Both the position numbers and the translations under genes were made by a program. From Bacteroidota bacterium (GTDB taxonomy: Bacteria > Bacteroidota > Bacteroidia > NS11-12g > UBA9320): a DNA stretch of 64,000 nt. Shown here piece after piece: positions 35,037 to 44,479 of the stretch. The notes under the pieces were generated by a model, which saw nothing but the letters and a program-made list of their open reading frames with translations, was not told the DNA's origin and did not search any database. The DNA lies in assembly GCA_016124755.1 (NCBI GenBank), contig WGNA01000006.1, positions 124,001 through 188,000 of the forward strand, in the 5' to 3' direction. Each line of letters begins with the position of its first letter. Positions within the stretch are counted from its first letter, which is position 1.

Positions 35037-36023
35037 TTGAATAAGTTTCGATTGAACCGAGAAGAACTCATATTAAAAAAGTTGCAGGGCCAACTGTCTG
35101 ACGCGGAAGTGAAGCAATTCGATTCACTGATGTCTGAAGACACAACTTTTGCAAACCAGTATCAGGATTATCAACTGATCTGGGATACTGCACCTGCTGC
35201 TTCCGATTCTTCTCATAAAGATACCTCCGGGATTGATAATTCCTGGAAGCAATTTGAGCGATTGCGTGATGAACAACCTGCCCGTATTGTTAAAATGCCG
35301 GTTTGGAAATCGCTCTCAAGGGTTGCTGCTGTTGCCATTATTATTTTCTCTGCCGTCTTCCTTTACAGAAGTTTTAACGGCAAAGATTTCGAAACAGGAA
35401 TTACCTGTGAAACTGAAAAAGGGAATGAAACCCTGTTCACCATGCCCGATGGTTCAGAAATATTTCTGAATGAAAACACCCGGCTCGAAGTGGATAAAAA
35501 CTACAATCGGGAAACACGAACTACCCGGTTGAACGGAACCGCCTTTTTTGTCGTAAAACCAGATAAAGACAGAGTCTTTGAGGTGGTCACTGACCACCTC
35601 AGGACTGTTGTCAAAGGTACTACTTTTCTAATCAGAACCGATGATCATTCCACCACTGTTGGCGTTCGGACCGGTGTTGTGGAAGTGCAAGTTGGCAATC
35701 AGACTGAGACACTTAAAGCAGGAGATGAAATTACTGTTTCTACTGCTTCCGGTGGGATGATCGAACGTTCTGAAACCAATCAGGTGGCAATCGACCGCCT
35801 TTTGTCTTCTACTGTTCGTTTTAAAGACGCAACTCTTAGAAGCATCATCAAACAAACAGAAAAGATTTACAGTGTTCAGATTACTGCACCGGATAAATTG
35901 TTGAATAATCGTTACAACCTTGATCTGGAAGGCGTTTCAGCAGAGGAAGCACTTTCTGTAATCGCTACTCTTACACAAACCACGGTATCCCGAAACGGAG
36001 ATTACTTTGAATTAAAGCAGTAG
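35037..36023 (+). CDS. FecR-family anti-sigma factor
   Basis: 328 residues, TTG start preceded by an in-frame stop. N-terminal sigma-binding domain (about 1-60), one membrane helix (AAVAIIIFSAVFLYRSF, near 95-111), and a periplasmic FecR domain: GSEIFLNENTRLEVDKNY, LNGTAFFVV, VVKGTTFLIRT, VGVRTGVVEVQVGNQTETLKA. The C-terminal 80 residues resemble the DUF4974 STN-like module (YNLDLEGVSAEEALSVIATL). It should hold the upstream sigma factor inactive until the TonB receptor signals. Confidence 0.9.
   Translation: MNKFRLNREELILKKLQGQLSDAEVKQFDSLMSEDTTFANQYQDYQLIWDTAPAASDSSHKDTSGIDNSWKQFERLRDEQPARIVKMPVWKSLSRVAAVAIIIFSAVFLYRSFNGKDFETGITCETEKGNETLFTMPDGSEIFLNENTRLEVDKNYNRETRTTRLNGTAFFVVKPDKDRVFEVVTDHLRTVVKGTTFLIRTDDHSTTVGVRTGVVEVQVGNQTETLKAGDEITVSTASGGMIERSETNQVAIDRLLSSTVRFKDATLRSIIKQTEKIYSVQITAPDKLLNNRYNLDLEGVSAEEALSVIATLTQTTVSRNGDYFELKQ
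35580..35600. repeat. perfect inverted repeat inside fecR-like gene
   Basis: GAGGTGGTC (35580-35588), ACT, GACCACCTC (35592-35600): 9-bp arms, 3-base loop, encoding EVVTDHL. A strong hairpin in a coding sequence; function, if any, unknown. Confidence 0.6.
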
Positions 36024-36032
36024 ATTTACCCG

Positions 36033-38624
36033 GTGAGCCGGGGTGTTCTTCGAAGTCTGCTTTTACTCATTATTGCTTTAGGTTTTCAATCATCAGCCAA
36101 AGCACAGTGCAATCAACTCGATAGCATATGTGTCTTTTCCTGCACTAAAATCACACGGGAAAATGCACTCAACAAATTCGCAGAGCAGTTCCATCTCCGT
36201 CTCAACTATCCTTCAAACAGTCTGGATAACGATTTAATTTCGGTTGATTATAAATCAAAAACAGGAAGGGAGGTTTTAAAAGCAATTGTCGGAAGTAATT
36301 TTCTTTCGGTTGATTGTCAGGGAAACAACTCTTTGGTTTTATACATTTCTAAAAAATTCAATTATGTGGTAGCCGGGTTTCTGAGAGATGAAGAGACCGG
36401 AGCCCCAATTCTCGGTGCGTTGCTAATAAACGGATCGTCATGGGTAGAAACCGACGCCGACGGGCATTTTATTTTATCTCTGAATAAAACTCCGGCAGAT
36501 GTGGAGATTTATCATCCGGGATATAAATCTACAGTTCGCCGGGTTGACTCATCGGGTGGAGATGAGCATATTTATTTCTGGAGATTAAAGGCGGATGCTT
36601 TATTAACCGAAACCGTCGTGAATATTTTTGACTCGATACTTTTTGTGGGGAAGACCGGCGGAGTAAATGTGAACATGAGCGAGGTTGAAAAGATTCCCTC
36701 TATTTCAGGGTCGCCGGGAATACTCAACAGTCTCCGGTTTATCCCCGGATTTCAGAGCACTTTAGAAGTAAACGGCGGAATGATTGTTCGGGGCGGATCG
36801 AAAGATCAGAATCTAGTGCTGCTCGACGGAATGGATCTGTACAATCCCATGCATCTGTTCGGTTTGTTTTCGGTATTCGGACAAAATTCCATTCAAAGTG
36901 TGGAATTTTATAAAGGTGCTTTTCCGGCCAAATACGGTGGCAGACTTTCGTCGGTGCTGGATGTGCGCACCAAACAAGGAGACTTTCAGAAATGGCATGC
37001 AAACCTCGATTTTAACCCGGTGCTTTTTGAAGCTTCCGTAAACGGACCGATTAAAAAAGGTAAAACGTCTTTGCTCATTTCCGGTCGGAGGTCCTTCACC
37101 GATTTCTTTCCTCTGTTTTATGAACAAATCCAGAAACAGAATCAGCTTTCGAGATTCAAGTATTATTTTTTTGATCTCACCTCCACAATCAATCACCGGT
37201 TTTCGGAAAGAAGCAGTTTATATCTCACAAATTATATCGGGGGAGACAAAGGATATATCCGCGGTAAATACGACACGGGAAACAGCAATATTAAGGAGTC
37301 GAACAACGATGAATTTCTACAGGCTAACTGGCTATCGACTTTAGGCTGGAAAATGTGGGTTTCCAAAACATTTGATATTCATGCCATAGTGGGGTATTCC
37401 CGTTACGTTTTTGATCACGAAAATTCGTACAATCTTACAATCGATGATGAGCAGTCTCCATACAGTCGAATCACAAAACTCAATCATCAAAGCCGGGTAG
37501 AAGATTGGAAAAGTGGCGTTTATTTTCACTTTGTTCCGTCTTCTAAAAGTGTTTTCCGAACCGGATTTGAATACATCCGACATACATTAACACCTTCCAG
37601 ACTTTCCTATTTCCTTCAGGAAAACGACTTTATTCCGTACGATACTTTGTTTCTAAAACGCAAAGCAGATGTGAATGAAGGGCGCTTTTTTCTGGAGCAT
37701 AGACTCAACCTGAAAAAGGTTCGTTTGATGACCGGAATTCATTACGCCAACTTCGACAACAATGCGAATTATTCTTCTCTTCAACCGCGAATGAGTCTCG
37801 TTTACGAACCGGGAACTAAAAATAAACTTGAAACGGGTTTCGCCCAGACTACACAATTTATTTTATCTGTTCCAAACAACTTACTGGGTATTCCGATCGA
37901 CATCTGGATACCGGTCGACAGCAATATCGCTCCACAGAAATGCACCAGTTTTAATATTGGTTATTCCAGAAAAATCGGCAAAAATTCGGTTTTCAGAATT
38001 GATGCCTACCATAAACATTTCGATAATGTGGTAGAATTCAGATCGGGTGTTGTGGATTTTGTAGCTGAGTGGGACAAAGCATTACTCACCGGTAAAAGCC
38101 GTTCAAACGGAATTGAGTTTTTATTAAAAAAAGAAAAAGGGAAATTTAACGGATGGCTCGGATATACACTTTCAAAAACCGAAAGGTCGATGCCCCAAAT
38201 ACAGAATGGAGCCTGGTTCCCTTTTCAATTCGATCGACGGCACGATTTTAATGTTGTGCTTAATTATCAACCGACAAAATCAATCGTAATCGGGTGTACC
38301 TGGACCTACGCTTCCGGACATTATTTAACCACTCCCGAAACTCAGTTTTTAATTGATGTAGAAGGAAAGCGATATCTCATTCAACAATACGGCTCGAAAA
38401 ATAATCTGAAACTTCCCGCATATCACAGATTAGATCTGGGAGTTCATTATTACAAAAGCAACGGAAACGCCCGCGAAACCTGGAGTTTTACGGTTTATAA
38501 TGCCTATAACAGACAAAATGTATATTATGTTAATTCGTCTGTTAATGCCAGCGGAACGGTAGCCTTTCACCCGATTTCCATTTTACCGGTTTTACCATCA
38601 ATTAATTATGCGATTTCATTTTAA
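36033..38624 (+). CDS. TonB-dependent receptor with STN and carboxypeptidase-like domains
   Basis: 863 residues, GTG start. Signal peptide (LLLLIIALGFQSSAKAQ), STN secretin/TonB N-terminal domain (about 38-108), carboxypeptidase regulatory-like domain (FLRDEETGAPILGALLING, 115-185), then plug (SGSPGILNSLRFIPGFQS, NGGMIVRGGSKDQNLVLLDG, GRLSSVLDVRTKQGDF) and beta barrel. The STN domain is the module that signals to FecR. It is likely an importer of a substrate shared with the DUF4249 lipoprotein, whose gene overlaps it by 17 bp. Confidence 0.93.
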   Translation: MSRGVLRSLLLLIIALGFQSSAKAQCNQLDSICVFSCTKITRENALNKFAEQFHLRLNYPSNSLDNDLISVDYKSKTGREVLKAIVGSNFLSVDCQGNNSLVLYISKKFNYVVAGFLRDEETGAPILGALLINGSSWVETDADGHFILSLNKTPADVEIYHPGYKSTVRRVDSSGGDEHIYFWRLKADALLTETVVNIFDSILFVGKTGGVNVNMSEVEKIPSISGSPGILNSLRFIPGFQSTLEVNGGMIVRGGSKDQNLVLLDGMDLYNPMHLFGLFSVFGQNSIQSVEFYKGAFPAKYGGRLSSVLDVRTKQGDFQKWHANLDFNPVLFEASVNGPIKKGKTSLLISGRRSFTDFFPLFYEQIQKQNQLSRFKYYFFDLTSTINHRFSERSSLYLTNYIGGDKGYIRGKYDTGNSNIKESNNDEFLQANWLSTLGWKMWVSKTFDIHAIVGYSRYVFDHENSYNLTIDDEQSPYSRITKLNHQSRVEDWKSGVYFHFVPSSKSVFRTGFEYIRHTLTPSRLSYFLQENDFIPYDTLFLKRKADVNEGRFFLEHRLNLKKVRLMTGIHYANFDNNANYSSLQPRMSLVYEPGTKNKLETGFAQTTQFILSVPNNLLGIPIDIWIPVDSNIAPQKCTSFNIGYSRKIGKNSVFRIDAYHKHFDNVVEFRSGVVDFVAEWDKALLTGKSRSNGIEFLLKKEKGKFNGWLGYTLSKTERSMPQIQNGAWFPFQFDRRHDFNVVLNYQPTKSIVIGCTWTYASGHYLTTPETQFLIDVEGKRYLIQQYGSKNNLKLPAYHRLDLGVHYYKSNGNARETWSFTVYNAYNRQNVYYVNSSVNASGTVAFHPISILPVLPSINYAISF

Positions 38625-39531
38625 TCGGAAATATCGACTTTGGTTAATCACGGTAATAATGCTGTTGAATCAGGCGTGCAACGATGATCTTGTTTACACC
38701 GGTTCTCAGGATGATAAAAAAATTGTTGCGGTTATTCGGGCGGAAAGCGATTCTCTACTGAAAATTTATCTTCAGGAAAGTCAGTTAATTACGGAAGATA
38801 CTTTTTCTCAACCGCTTTCTGATGCTGAAATCCGGTTATACAAATCGGAGGTTCTTCAGGAAACGATGAAATCACCGGCTTCCGGAAAAGTAAAATCAAC
38901 GTTTAAGGTAAAACCCAATGATTCTTTGGGAATTGCCATTCGAAAAGACGGATACAACATTGTGCGTGCAGATGTACAGGTACCCGAGTTCGTGAGCATT
39001 ATTTTGTTTGATACAGTTACACGGATAGGCAACGATCTGTTGTTAAAAATGTCGTTTATTGATCTGGCCAGTCGCCGCAATTTTTATATGGTGGAATTAT
39101 TTGCTTTGCGCTGGAAATACATTTTGCACCCACTAACAGGTGCCCGAATTGATTCGACCTGGGAGAAGGAAGAATTAGAAATGGAAAGCGTAAACCGTAT
39201 ATTTTTCTCGGATCAGAACATCGTTACCAACCAGCAAAAATTTGAATTATTTAACGATCAGATTTTTAATGGCCAGATATTTTCCTTAGATATGAGCATT
39301 AATTCCTTTAACCTGAAAGAGAGCCAGGCAAAGGGGAGAGCCGAACAGCTTGAAATCCGTTTCCGGAATATCAACATCGATTATTATAATTTCTTAACGT
39401 CGTTAAGCCTGAACCGGCCTGTTTATGGCGGACCGTTTTCCATCACATCTCAGGTGCCGGGAAATATTGAAGGTGGATATGGAATTTTTGCCGCGTACAG
39501 TACAACAACCCGTCGTATTATTATGAAGTAA
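38608..39531 (+). CDS. DUF4249 lipoprotein (TonB receptor partner)
   Basis: 307 residues. An N-terminal signal ends at LNQAC (Cys24), a slightly irregular lipobox. DDLVYTGSQDDKKIVAVIRA, SDAEIRLYKSE, GIAIRKDGYNIVRADVQVPE and GGYGIFAAYS fit DUF4249, routinely paired with STN-containing TonB receptors in Bacteroidota. It would sit on the outer membrane as a surface partner of the receptor. The 3' end overlaps the convergent saccharopine dehydrogenase gene by 11 bp. Confidence 0.85.
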   Translation: MRFHFNRKYRLWLITVIMLLNQACNDDLVYTGSQDDKKIVAVIRAESDSLLKIYLQESQLITEDTFSQPLSDAEIRLYKSEVLQETMKSPASGKVKSTFKVKPNDSLGIAIRKDGYNIVRADVQVPEFVSIILFDTVTRIGNDLLLKMSFIDLASRRNFYMVELFALRWKYILHPLTGARIDSTWEKEELEMESVNRIFFSDQNIVTNQQKFELFNDQIFNGQIFSLDMSINSFNLKESQAKGRAEQLEIRFRNINIDYYNFLTSLSLNRPVYGGPFSITSQVPGNIEGGYGIFAAYSTTTRRIIMK

Positions 39532-40858
39532 TTGTTTCAGTGAAACGGATGTTGAATTTTTCTAATTCAGCCAGAACCGGAGTGTAAATGTCTTTAGTAA
39601 TCGGTAGAATGGTACCGGTTTGCTTCACTTTTTCCTCAAGAATCATCCGGCAACCCAGCGCTAATGGTAGTCCGACAGTTTTGGCCATTGCCGTTCGTTC
39701 ACCCGGCTCCCCTTTTACAACGGTTGAACTGTTGATGTGAACCGTGTTTTTATGCTGATCTTCAAACACTACTTTATGCCACATCACGATCATGTCTTTG
39801 TCCTCAGTTTTCAGCGACCATTTCTTTTTTAAAATATGTTCTAAAACCTGTGCCGGTGTGGCGTCTTTCAGTCCTACTTTTTCATGTGTGAAGACATCAA
39901 GCCATTCGAGTTTTTCCCACAGATCCACATCGTCCTGATCAATTTTTAAATATTGCCGGAGTTTTATTTCAACCGAATCGTGAATATTATACGCAAGAAA
40001 CGTATTAATAAAATCGCGGTGTGTCATGTTTTCAGAGTCGGGCAGAACATACGAATCGTCTGTTGCTCCCAATTGAACAAATAAGTCCCAGGCACGACAA
40101 AACCCCGGTCTTCGCAGCGTTCCGCGATACATGGTTTGTACATCCTGCAATCCGTATGTTTCCCGGTATTTTAACGAATCGCGGTTGGCATATCCTTCGA
40201 ATTTCCCGTATTTATCAATTTCTATTATTTCGGTTCTTCGAAATAATTTGTGATACGGAATAAATTTATACATGCCGTTCTGAATAAATTTTACAGCGCC
40301 TCCCTGTCCGGCCAGAACCACGTTTCTCGGATTCCAGGTGAATTTATATTTCCAGGGATTGTCTTCCGATTCGGGTGCAATTAATCCACCGGTAAAACTT
40401 TCGAACTCTAAAATATGATTGCCGCCTTCTCTCAACTTGTCCAGCAGCTTCATTGCCGATAAATGATCGAGACCGGGATCGAGTCCCATTTCATTCAGAA
40501 AAACCAGACCGGCTTTTTTAACTTCCGGATCAAGGGCTTTCATCTCGTCTGTTAAATAGCTGGCGGTGCAGAGGTGTTTTTTGTATTGAAGACAGTATCT
40601 GGCAACTGACATGTGCATGTGAGCCGGCAACATCGAAACCACCAGATCGTGATCTGAAACGAGTTTTTCGAGATGATGGCTATCCGAAATATCCAACAAT
40701 GTTTTGCGGGTTTTATCGGATTTCACGTGAGCGTCGATCATGTGCTGATCTCGATCGGCCACAGTGAGTTCCCAGTTCTCCGCAGCAGCATGTTGTTCAA
40801 TATATTCAATCAGGAAGAGTGTTGATCTTCCCGCACCTATTAACAGAATTTTCTTCAT
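39521..40858 (-). CDS. saccharopine dehydrogenase family protein
   Basis: 445 residues. ILLIGAGRSTLFLIEYI opens an NAD(P)-binding Rossmann fold; DHDLVVSMLPAHMHMSVARY and GLVFLNEMGLDPGLDHLSAM are typical of saccharopine reductase/dehydrogenase enzymes. GGLIAPESEDNPWKYKFTWN and RRPGFCRAWDLFVQLG complete the substrate-binding part. In eukaryotes and some bacteria it acts in lysine metabolism; the Bacteroidota members are often annotated as such without proof. Confidence 0.88.
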   Translation of the reverse strand: MKKILLIGAGRSTLFLIEYIEQHAAAENWELTVADRDQHMIDAHVKSDKTRKTLLDISDSHHLEKLVSDHDLVVSMLPAHMHMSVARYCLQYKKHLCTASYLTDEMKALDPEVKKAGLVFLNEMGLDPGLDHLSAMKLLDKLREGGNHILEFESFTGGLIAPESEDNPWKYKFTWNPRNVVLAGQGGAVKFIQNGMYKFIPYHKLFRRTEIIEIDKYGKFEGYANRDSLKYRETYGLQDVQTMYRGTLRRPGFCRAWDLFVQLGATDDSYVLPDSENMTHRDFINTFLAYNIHDSVEIKLRQYLKIDQDDVDLWEKLEWLDVFTHEKVGLKDATPAQVLEHILKKKWSLKTEDKDMIVMWHKVVFEDQHKNTVHINSSTVVKGEPGERTAMAKTVGLPLALGCRMILEEKVKQTGTILPITKDIYTPVLAELEKFNIRFTETITS

Positions 40859-40991
40859 TCAGCAGTCGGATTAATTCCGGTGTAATGCGATGGCAAAGAT
40901 GAGAAGACTCCAATAAATCAATGGCATACCGGATAAGAAGTTAGTCACAAAATTTCGAGAAGAAACTCGGTTTGTTTATGCCCTATTGAGG

Positions 40992-41921
40992 CTAATAATT
41001 CCTTTGGAATAAAAGTTTTTCTTCATTTAGGTGGTTAAAAAAATTCATGGAGATGCCACTCTCGATTGGAAATGTGAAATCAATTTGATCAAATTTAGAT
41101 TTCCATTTTTGATATTCTTCGATCAAATGTGTACTGCTCTCAGCTGAATAAAACTTAACCGCTTGTTTTGCCTCAAAAGAAATTCCTGTTATCTGTGCAT
41201 TTTCTAAATTGACTTTTACCAACTTTGATTTGAATACGAAAGGTAATATGCTAGATTGATGTTCATTTTGACCGAAGTCCCAAAGTGGTGTGCAAGCAAA
41301 TAAATATGAATTGGGTTCCTTCTTGTTATTTATAAAGAGGAGTCTTAAATCATATAGTATTTTATGCTCAGAATTAATTTCGATCACTACGCCATTATTT
41401 AGACTTGAGTCTTTCATTTTCTTTCTAAAATTATTCATTTGTTCCTTTCGCTTCAGGCGCAATGAAACATCTTCATACATTTCATTAATTAACATACTGA
41501 TTCCTTGTATTTTATTCCATACAACAGCACCTGCGAAACTATGACTCTTTGGATGGGCATAATGATTACGTAGTGATTCTAAATACTGAATTTGTTTATA
41601 ATCAGTTTCGAATAAATGATGTTTGTTAAGTGTGGCTAAAAGTGGTTTGAAACTTTTATTTCTGGCCGAAGCATCAAAATCGGATAGACGAATTTTCATA
41701 GCCATCTCGAATGTGTGTAGAGCTTTAGAATATGCTTCGTCAATAAGCTTGTACTCATAATAACTGAAAGCAAGTAGAGTTTTAATAACCTCAAAATTCC
41801 TGACAACATCCTCCGGTACTTCAGCTTTAAAATAAAATTCTGGGATATTATCACAATGCTCATTAAATGTCTTATGTACAAAGAAAGCGTGTGGCTTTAG
41901 ATATTTTTCTTGCCAAGTCAT
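40992..41921 (-). CDS. HEPN-like domain protein of unknown function
   Basis: 309 residues, no signal peptide. The N-terminal 160 residues are all-helical and contain YYEYKLIDEAYSKALHTFEM and LESLRNHYAHP. R118-N119-x3-H123 fits the R-x4-H motif of HEPN RNases, with a basic KSHS tail after it. The C-terminal half is beta-rich (FACTPLWDFGQ). The gene is noticeably more AT-rich than its neighbours. It follows a secreted WG-repeat gene by 8 bp. A toxin or defence role would fit but is inference; a non-catalytic HEPN scaffold is also possible. Confidence 0.55.
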   Translation of the reverse strand: MTWQEKYLKPHAFFVHKTFNEHCDNIPEFYFKAEVPEDVVRNFEVIKTLLAFSYYEYKLIDEAYSKALHTFEMAMKIRLSDFDASARNKSFKPLLATLNKHHLFETDYKQIQYLESLRNHYAHPKSHSFAGAVVWNKIQGISMLINEMYEDVSLRLKRKEQMNNFRKKMKDSSLNNGVVIEINSEHKILYDLRLLFINNKKEPNSYLFACTPLWDFGQNEHQSSILPFVFKSKLVKVNLENAQITGISFEAKQAVKFYSAESSTHLIEEYQKWKSKFDQIDFTFPIESGISMNFFNHLNEEKLLFQRNY

Positions 41922-41929
41922 GTGAAAAA

Positions 41930-43207
41930 TTATTTCATAAAAACCAATCCAGAAGAGGAAACAAAAAATGTTTTGCCACCCCTCTCAGTAAGCATATAAA
42001 TAAGACAATTCTTTTCTACATCGGTGTATTCCCCGGACTCTTCAAATCGGATAAATTCGCCGTTCATTTTCTTTAAAACTCCGTTTTCGTTACGATAAAC
42101 TTGGTAATAGTCAGACTCGCGATAAATAAAAAATCCTCCCCGATAGCCGCCAAATTGAACCACCGGTTTTTCATTTAATAATTTTCCATCTTTAATAATC
42201 GCATAACCCGAATCCGTCGAGGCTACCAGTATCATGTCCAACTGTTCATAGTATTTATTAAATCCCAGATATACCGGTGGCACAACCAAAGTGTGAGTGC
42301 CTTTAATTATTAAACCAAACCTTCCGGAATTCCGATCTTTTACAACGGCAAATTTCCCGTGGCACATGCCGGTAAATTCTAATTTATACGGTTTAATTTT
42401 TAAAGTTGATCCGGCCGAAATTCCTTCACATGCCGATAAAGGCACTTTTGATAATGCATTATCTATTCTGATTCGGAATACCTCATCCAACTCGTTCAAT
42501 TCAAAATCATTCGATGTAATGGTTTCAACAAAAGATGATATTCTCAATTTTTTATTAAGAAAAAACTGACTCCCGGACGTATCTGTTATATAGAAAAAAG
42601 GCCCCCAGTCTGATTTAAGATTTTTGGGAATATTCTGCTGATCGACATAATGAATTTGAAAAATCATTTCCGTAATCATTTTTCGGGTGTCAGAATTATA
42701 AATTCCTATCGTACCGTAATTATCCTCCACCGCAAAGAGTTTGTATCCGGCAGAAGCACCGGTTATGGATTTGAACCTTGGCGGAATTAATACATGCGTT
42801 TCGTAATCGAGCAGGCCACATTTTCCATTCAACTGAACAACAAACGCCTGAGAATACACAGCAATATTGTCGTATTTGGCTTCAATAAAAACAGGATCTT
42901 TCGCCGGAGAATTTCGAATTACAAGTCCGGTTTTGCCGTTTAATTTTAAATAAAACTGATTGTTCTTTTTATAAACTGTATCGTACGCCGGAGATATAAT
43001 TAATTCACCGGTAAACTTGTTGGCAAATCCCCACTTGCCCCAGTAATTATAAGGTATTGCCACTTCCTGAAAAATCTGATTTTGCTGAGCCATGGAATTG
43101 GTAAAGGCTAAAATCAACAGACTAATCACTGAACAACTTTTTTTCAAGTGGGATTTTAAGACTTGAAAATACCGGTCTGAGTTAAACATTACTTTTTCTT
43201 TGGTCAT
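41930..43207 (-). CDS. secreted WG-repeat protein
   Basis: 425 residues. Start at ATG 43207; a second Met (residue 7) is possible. A signal peptide (SVISLLILAFTNSMAQ) at about residues 28-43 means export. Degenerate WG/KWG-type repeats follow: YNYWGKWGFANKFTGELIIS, LKLNGKTGLVI, VQLNGKCGLLDYETHVLIPP, GIYNSDTRKMI, KDRNSGRFGLIIKG. WG repeats occur in uncharacterised exported proteins and often mediate binding. It is upstream of and likely co-transcribed with the HEPN-like gene. Confidence 0.8.
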   Translation of the reverse strand: MTKEKVMFNSDRYFQVLKSHLKKSCSVISLLILAFTNSMAQQNQIFQEVAIPYNYWGKWGFANKFTGELIISPAYDTVYKKNNQFYLKLNGKTGLVIRNSPAKDPVFIEAKYDNIAVYSQAFVVQLNGKCGLLDYETHVLIPPRFKSITGASAGYKLFAVEDNYGTIGIYNSDTRKMITEMIFQIHYVDQQNIPKNLKSDWGPFFYITDTSGSQFFLNKKLRISSFVETITSNDFELNELDEVFRIRIDNALSKVPLSACEGISAGSTLKIKPYKLEFTGMCHGKFAVVKDRNSGRFGLIIKGTHTLVVPPVYLGFNKYYEQLDMILVASTDSGYAIIKDGKLLNEKPVVQFGGYRGGFFIYRESDYYQVYRNENGVLKKMNGEFIRFEESGEYTDVEKNCLIYMLTERGGKTFFVSSSGLVFMK

Positions 43208-43279
43208 TGCGGGTTCCGAATTTAAACGAGATCAGTTGCAATTCGCAGTAAAGGTTTAATTTCCCATTCAATTATCAGA

Positions 43280-43747
43280 ATGGAAGTAAAAGAAATCTGC
43301 AAACTCACTGTTTCCGAAGACCGGAGTTCATTTAATCCACAGGTTCAGCAGGCAATTGATGCCTCTGTTGAAGCGATGAACAGGTCGCATGCTCCGTATT
43401 CGCATTTTCGTGTCGGTGCTGCAGTTTTATACGACGACGGAACACTTTCCAGCGGTAGTAATCAGGAGAATCCTTCTTTCCCAAGTGGCTTGTGTGCCGA
43501 GCGTGTCGTCCTTTTCAATTCCATGGCCAATCATCCCGATAAAAGAATCACTCATCTGGTAATCAGCACCAGCGACGAAAACAATCTTTCCCATCCGTTT
43601 GCACCTCCCTGCGGAGCCTGTCTTCAGGTAATCGACAGCGTTGAACACCGTCAGCAAAATCCGATTACCATCATCCTCTGCGGCCTGAAGGAATTTTATG
43701 TTGCGGAAGGAGTGCGGCAGTTTTTGCCGTTTAGATTCAACTTTTGA
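43280..43747 (+). CDS. cdd: cytidine deaminase
   Basis: 155 residues. C72-A-E74 (zinc ligand and proton shuttle, SGLCAERVVLFN) and C111-G-A-C114 (PPCGACLQV) are the complete zinc site of the tetrameric cytidine deaminases. APYSHFRVGAAVLYDDG is the substrate loop. It converts cytidine or deoxycytidine to uridine forms in pyrimidine salvage. The stop is directly followed by GCGAAAA repeats. Confidence 0.95.
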   Translation: MEVKEICKLTVSEDRSSFNPQVQQAIDASVEAMNRSHAPYSHFRVGAAVLYDDGTLSSGSNQENPSFPSGLCAERVVLFNSMANHPDKRITHLVISTSDENNLSHPFAPPCGACLQVIDSVEHRQQNPITIILCGLKEFYVAEGVRQFLPFRFNF

Positions 43748-43749
43748 CA

Positions 43750-43768
43750 AAAGCGAAAAGCGAAAAAT
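43750..43768 (+). repeat. GCGAAAA repeat, left arm
   Basis: AAAGCGAAAAGCGAAAAAT immediately follows the cdd stop. It is the reverse complement of the TTTTTCGCTTTTCGC-type repeats at 44365-44479, so the four-helix gene lies between inverted arms. Confidence 0.6.
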
Positions 43769-43812
43769 TAAAATCGAATCGGTTCTCAGAATTATTCCAG
43801 TGATGAGAAAAT

Positions 43813-44157
43813 TCAAATTATTCTGTTCAATCTCGCCTTTTTAATCATAGAGATCACAATCGCAATAATCTCATCGCATTCCGAAATCAAAGGATTTGTT
43901 TTATGTTTTGGCATTATTTCAAGGGATTGGATCAATTCGATAAAATATTGAACTTCGTCACATTCTTCCTCCACAATTTTTAATTTATGGATGTAGTCGG
44001 CAACTGATTTTGAACGGGAAGCTGCTCTGTAATTTGCACCAACAGAAGTCGAACATCTTATTAATTGCCTACACAGGATTTGTGTCAATTCATTTTTAGT
44101 GATGATCGAACAAAACCGGATAATTTCAACTGCAAATTGAAAAGTCCTTTCTTTCAT
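43813..44157 (-). CDS. four-helix-bundle protein (S23/23S-IVS type)
   Basis: I use the ATG at 44157 (MKERTFQFAVEII); one at 44172 adds five residues. 114 residues of amphipathic helices: TQILCRQLIRCSTSVGANYRA, ASRSKSVADYIHKLKIVEEE and CDEVQYFIELIQ. This is the four-helix-bundle family first seen in intervening sequences of 23S rRNA and related to the Avd protein of diversity-generating retroelements. No reverse transcriptase or rRNA is present here. The role is unknown. Confidence 0.85.
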   Translation of the reverse strand: MKERTFQFAVEIIRFCSIITKNELTQILCRQLIRCSTSVGANYRAASRSKSVADYIHKLKIVEEECDEVQYFIELIQSLEIMPKHKTNPLISECDEIIAIVISMIKKARLNRII

Positions 44158-44364
44158 ATTGCATCGGTTCATGGATGCAAACCTCCGGCAAAAAGCTAAA
44201 TATTAATTCAATTTAAACGCTTAAGTTGATTGGTTAAAGGCGGGCAATTTGTTATTCACCGAATGTTCCCATGTAGTTATGCTCTAGGTCGCCTTTTCTT
44301 CCTTTTTTGATTTTCGAATTTTCTCTATTCGATATTGCTAATTGTAGTGTTCGATTTTCGTGTA

Positions 44365-44479
44365 TTCGCTCTTCGCTTTTTACCGGATGTTGGTTTCGCT
44401 TTTCGCTTTTCGTTTTTGGCTCTTCGCTTTTAACAAGTGTTGGAATTCGCTTTTCGTTTTTTCGCTCTTCGCTTTTCCT
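44365..44479 (-). repeat. TTCGCTTTT repeat array, right arm
   Basis: This stretch holds three CTCTTCGCTTTT units, spaced about 45-51 bp (starting near 44369, 44420 and 44465), with TTCGCTTTTCG copies between. Two long units also share GATGTTGGTTTCGC / AGTGTTGGAATTCGC. It sits directly beside the argS stop (44481) and is the inverted counterpart of 43750-43768. It fills most of the 307-bp gene-free gap 44173-44480; the rest of the gap shows nothing. Confidence 0.6.

Noticed and set aside
40719-40734. parS-like TTTCACGTGA
   Set aside because: Only the core matches TGTTTCACGTGAAACA, and it lies inside the saccharopine dehydrogenase gene.
40956-40969. CGAG-N6-CTCG as a terminator for the HEPN-like gene
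   Set aside because: A 4-bp stem is too short to claim, although an AT-rich run follows on the minus strand.
43813-44157. Diversity-generating retroelement (Avd-like protein)
   Set aside because: There is no reverse transcriptase or template/variable repeat pair in the window.
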